From assembly GCA_965248395.1 (NCBI GenBank), contig OZ252103.1, positions 2,790,001 to 2,854,000 on the forward strand: a stretch of 64,000 bases of DNA, read 5' to 3'. The stretch comes from JAAXHH01 sp965248395. Its GTDB lineage: Bacteria > JAAXHH01. Under the pieces are notes generated by a model. It saw only the letters and a list, made by a program, of their open reading frames with translations, had not been told where the DNA came from and made no database searches. Position numbers and translations under genes: made by a program. Positions 62,851 through 64,000 of the stretch are shown piece after piece; position 1 is the stretch's first letter, and each line of letters starts with the position of its first letter.

Positions 62851-64000
62851 CTATCCCTGGCAGAACCTGGCGAAGACCGCTACGTGTTCCCGGGCTATAT
62901 CCCCGTTTTCAGGGAGCCCGGTAATGTTGAGCCTGCAGCGTCCCGGCGTAAAAACGGGATACAGATGGGCGTCGTAAATCGCTGCCTGGGCTTCGTTTCC
63001 AACACGGGGATTGCGGAAAAGACCTGCGTATTGATCAGTGAACTGCTCGGCGAGCGGAGTCCCGGCGGATCTTTCCATCCACGTTTCCTCTGCGGTGGCT
63101 ACACGCCGCAGAATATCCGAGTGCTCGCGCTCCAGGCTATGTCGATCGTGGACCAGCGCCGAGACGAAGGCCCGGGTAATGGGGTGTTCGAAGGACGAAC
63201 CCCGGGCCCGCGTTACCGTGTTGGCCAGTTTTGCCATGTCTTCGGACCGGGACGCGTCGGGCATGTGCAGCAGGAGCATCCCGCAGGGGCGGAGAGCGAA
63301 TGTACCGAAGGACTTGGTGGGGCCGACGGACACCCAGAAGGGCACGTCGTTTTCGATGAAAGGCCGGATCTGGTCATCGTAGCTCATGCGCATGATTTCG
63401 TCGTACCCGCGGGAATCGACGAGACGGGCATATTCGAATCCGGAGTAGGCCCGGTCCAGGAGCACGGGCCGACCCTTCGCAGCTTCGGCCCGGCGGTTCA
63501 TGGTCTCAAGGGACTGCACGCGGCCGGTCGTGTTCATGGGTCCCGCCTGGTAGACCGGAAGGAGATCCGACGCATCCATCACGTCGCCGATGGGAAACTC
63601 CCGGCACGATATCCTGCTCATCCGGGCGATCGCCTTGTACGCGGGCCAGGACAATTCCTCCACACCGATCGCCCGCAAATCCGGGTAGAGTTGCAGGGCC
63701 ATCTCAATGGCCGTCTTAACCGCCCCAGTACCCGCGTCCGATGGGATCAACAGTACAAAATGGTCCCAGTAATCCTCGGGTATCCGCTGCCAGCTCAGCA
63801 CAGCTTCTTTCAGCAAAGCAGACAGGGAGGCGGTGCTCATGTATTCTCCGAGCAGGCTGTTACCTATTTCGTCCCTGGCATAATTCAACAGGGTCTCGGA
63901 GGTCGGCCACGCCCGGCCCTGTCCGTCCACGACGATTCCGATACCGTAGTTGAACCCGTCGGGGTCCCTGTCGTACACGATCTTCGCGATCTGGTTGGCA
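62851..64000 (-). CDS. PLP-dependent aminotransferase-like protein, 5' end outside window
   Basis: Fold-type I aminotransferase of the class I/II (aspartate/aromatic) type, 383 codons visible, with its N-terminus beyond the window. The frame is open to the edge (ANQIAKIVYDRDPDGF), and the GTG at 63978 is unlikely to be the true start. The large domain includes LLGEYMS, FVLLIPSDAGTGAV and LLDRAYSGFEYARLVD. The cofactor lysine is probably that in SVGPTKSFGTFALRPCG. The end is intact. Substrate is unknown. Confidence 0.72.
   Translation of the reverse strand, partial: ANQIAKIVYDRDPDGFNYGIGIVVDGQGRAWPTSETLLNYARDEIGNSLLGEYMSTASLSALLKEAVLSWQRIPEDYWDHFVLLIPSDAGTGAVKTAIEMALQLYPDLRAIGVEELSWPAYKAIARMSRISCREFPIGDVMDASDLLPVYQAGPMNTTGRVQSLETMNRRAEAAKGRPVLLDRAYSGFEYARLVDSRGYDEIMRMSYDDQIRPFIENDVPFWVSVGPTKSFGTFALRPCGMLLLHMPDASRSEDMAKLANTVTRARGSSFEHPITRAFVSALVHDRHSLEREHSDILRRVATAEETWMERSAGTPLAEQFTDQYAGLFRNPRVGNEAQAAIYDAHLYPVFTPGRCRLNITGLPENGDIAREHVAVFARFCQG

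Overview
This is a GC-rich, gene-dense bacterial window with about 57 protein genes, no gene-free stretch over 300 bases, and no rRNA, tRNA, CRISPR array or transposase that I could recognise. Signal peptides, two small outer-membrane beta-barrel proteins and a YejABE-like peptide importer suggest a Gram-negative-type envelope. Phytanoyl-CoA-type dioxygenases, Gfo/Idh/MocA oxidoreductases, enolase-superfamily dehydratases and hydantoinase A/B are abundant. I know that mix from uncultured, often marine or sponge-associated lineages such as Latescibacterota and their relatives. That placement is inference; nothing here names the taxon.

Layout. 1-5.2 kb (minus) is a compact run: PHP phosphoesterase, fabV, pncB, pyrH and a GH113-like glycosidase cut by the window edge. 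5.3-8.1 kb holds trmB, bcp, a sugar-isomerase-like TIM barrel and bioY. 8.2-15.6 kb (plus) holds an orphan peptide-binding protein, two phytanoyl-CoA dioxygenases, an exported M14 carboxypeptidase and an Ldh-type dehydrogenase. 15.6-21.7 kb holds a SnoaL-like protein, an outer-membrane protein, a Tat-exported RraA-like protein divergent from a LarA-like protein, and an alcohol dehydrogenase/Gfo-Idh pair. 21.7-31.2 kb (plus) is a seven-gene catabolic cluster: transglutaminase-like protein, epimerase-like protein, DapA-like aldolase/lyase, MLE-type enolase-superfamily enzyme, Gfo/Idh, HyuA and HyuB. 31.2-34.2 kb (minus) is an AT-richer island: a secreted transglutaminase/TPR-like protein, a secreted Rhs-tip protein carrying a zinc phospholipase C-like ligand set, and two tandemly duplicated three-helix membrane proteins that look like immunity genes. 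34.2-40.8 kb (plus) holds ecfA (fused) and ecfT, then a Gfo/Idh, rhamnonate-dehydratase-like and FAD-oxidoreductase operon. 40.9-46.5 kb holds proS, apaG, citrate synthase, a beta-barrel protein, an alpha/alpha-toroid protein and a bicupin. 46.7-49.9 kb (plus) holds an SDR, a third PhyH, an AhpD-like gene with an in-frame TGA, and a TauD-like dioxygenase. 50-64 kb is mostly minus: MBL hydrolase, a dipeptide/oligopeptide ABC transporter operon, a zinc-type dehydrogenase, a second orphan binding protein, a RidA-like multidomain protein and an aminotransferase cut by the window edge. Adenosine deaminase lies opposite them.

Two signals stand out. First, at 48440-49003 an AhpD-like protein is interrupted by one in-frame TGA exactly where the second catalytic cysteine belongs. 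E67, C79, position 82 and H86 reproduce the AhpD catalytic spacing, and a hairpin follows at SECIS-like distance. I read this as a CxxU selenoprotein. Second, the island at 31.2-34.2 kb looks like a compact secreted toxin-immunity cassette: its Rhs-tip protein keeps all nine zinc-ligand positions of phosphatidylcholine-type phospholipase C. Both calls come from reading the sequence and have not been tested by any search.
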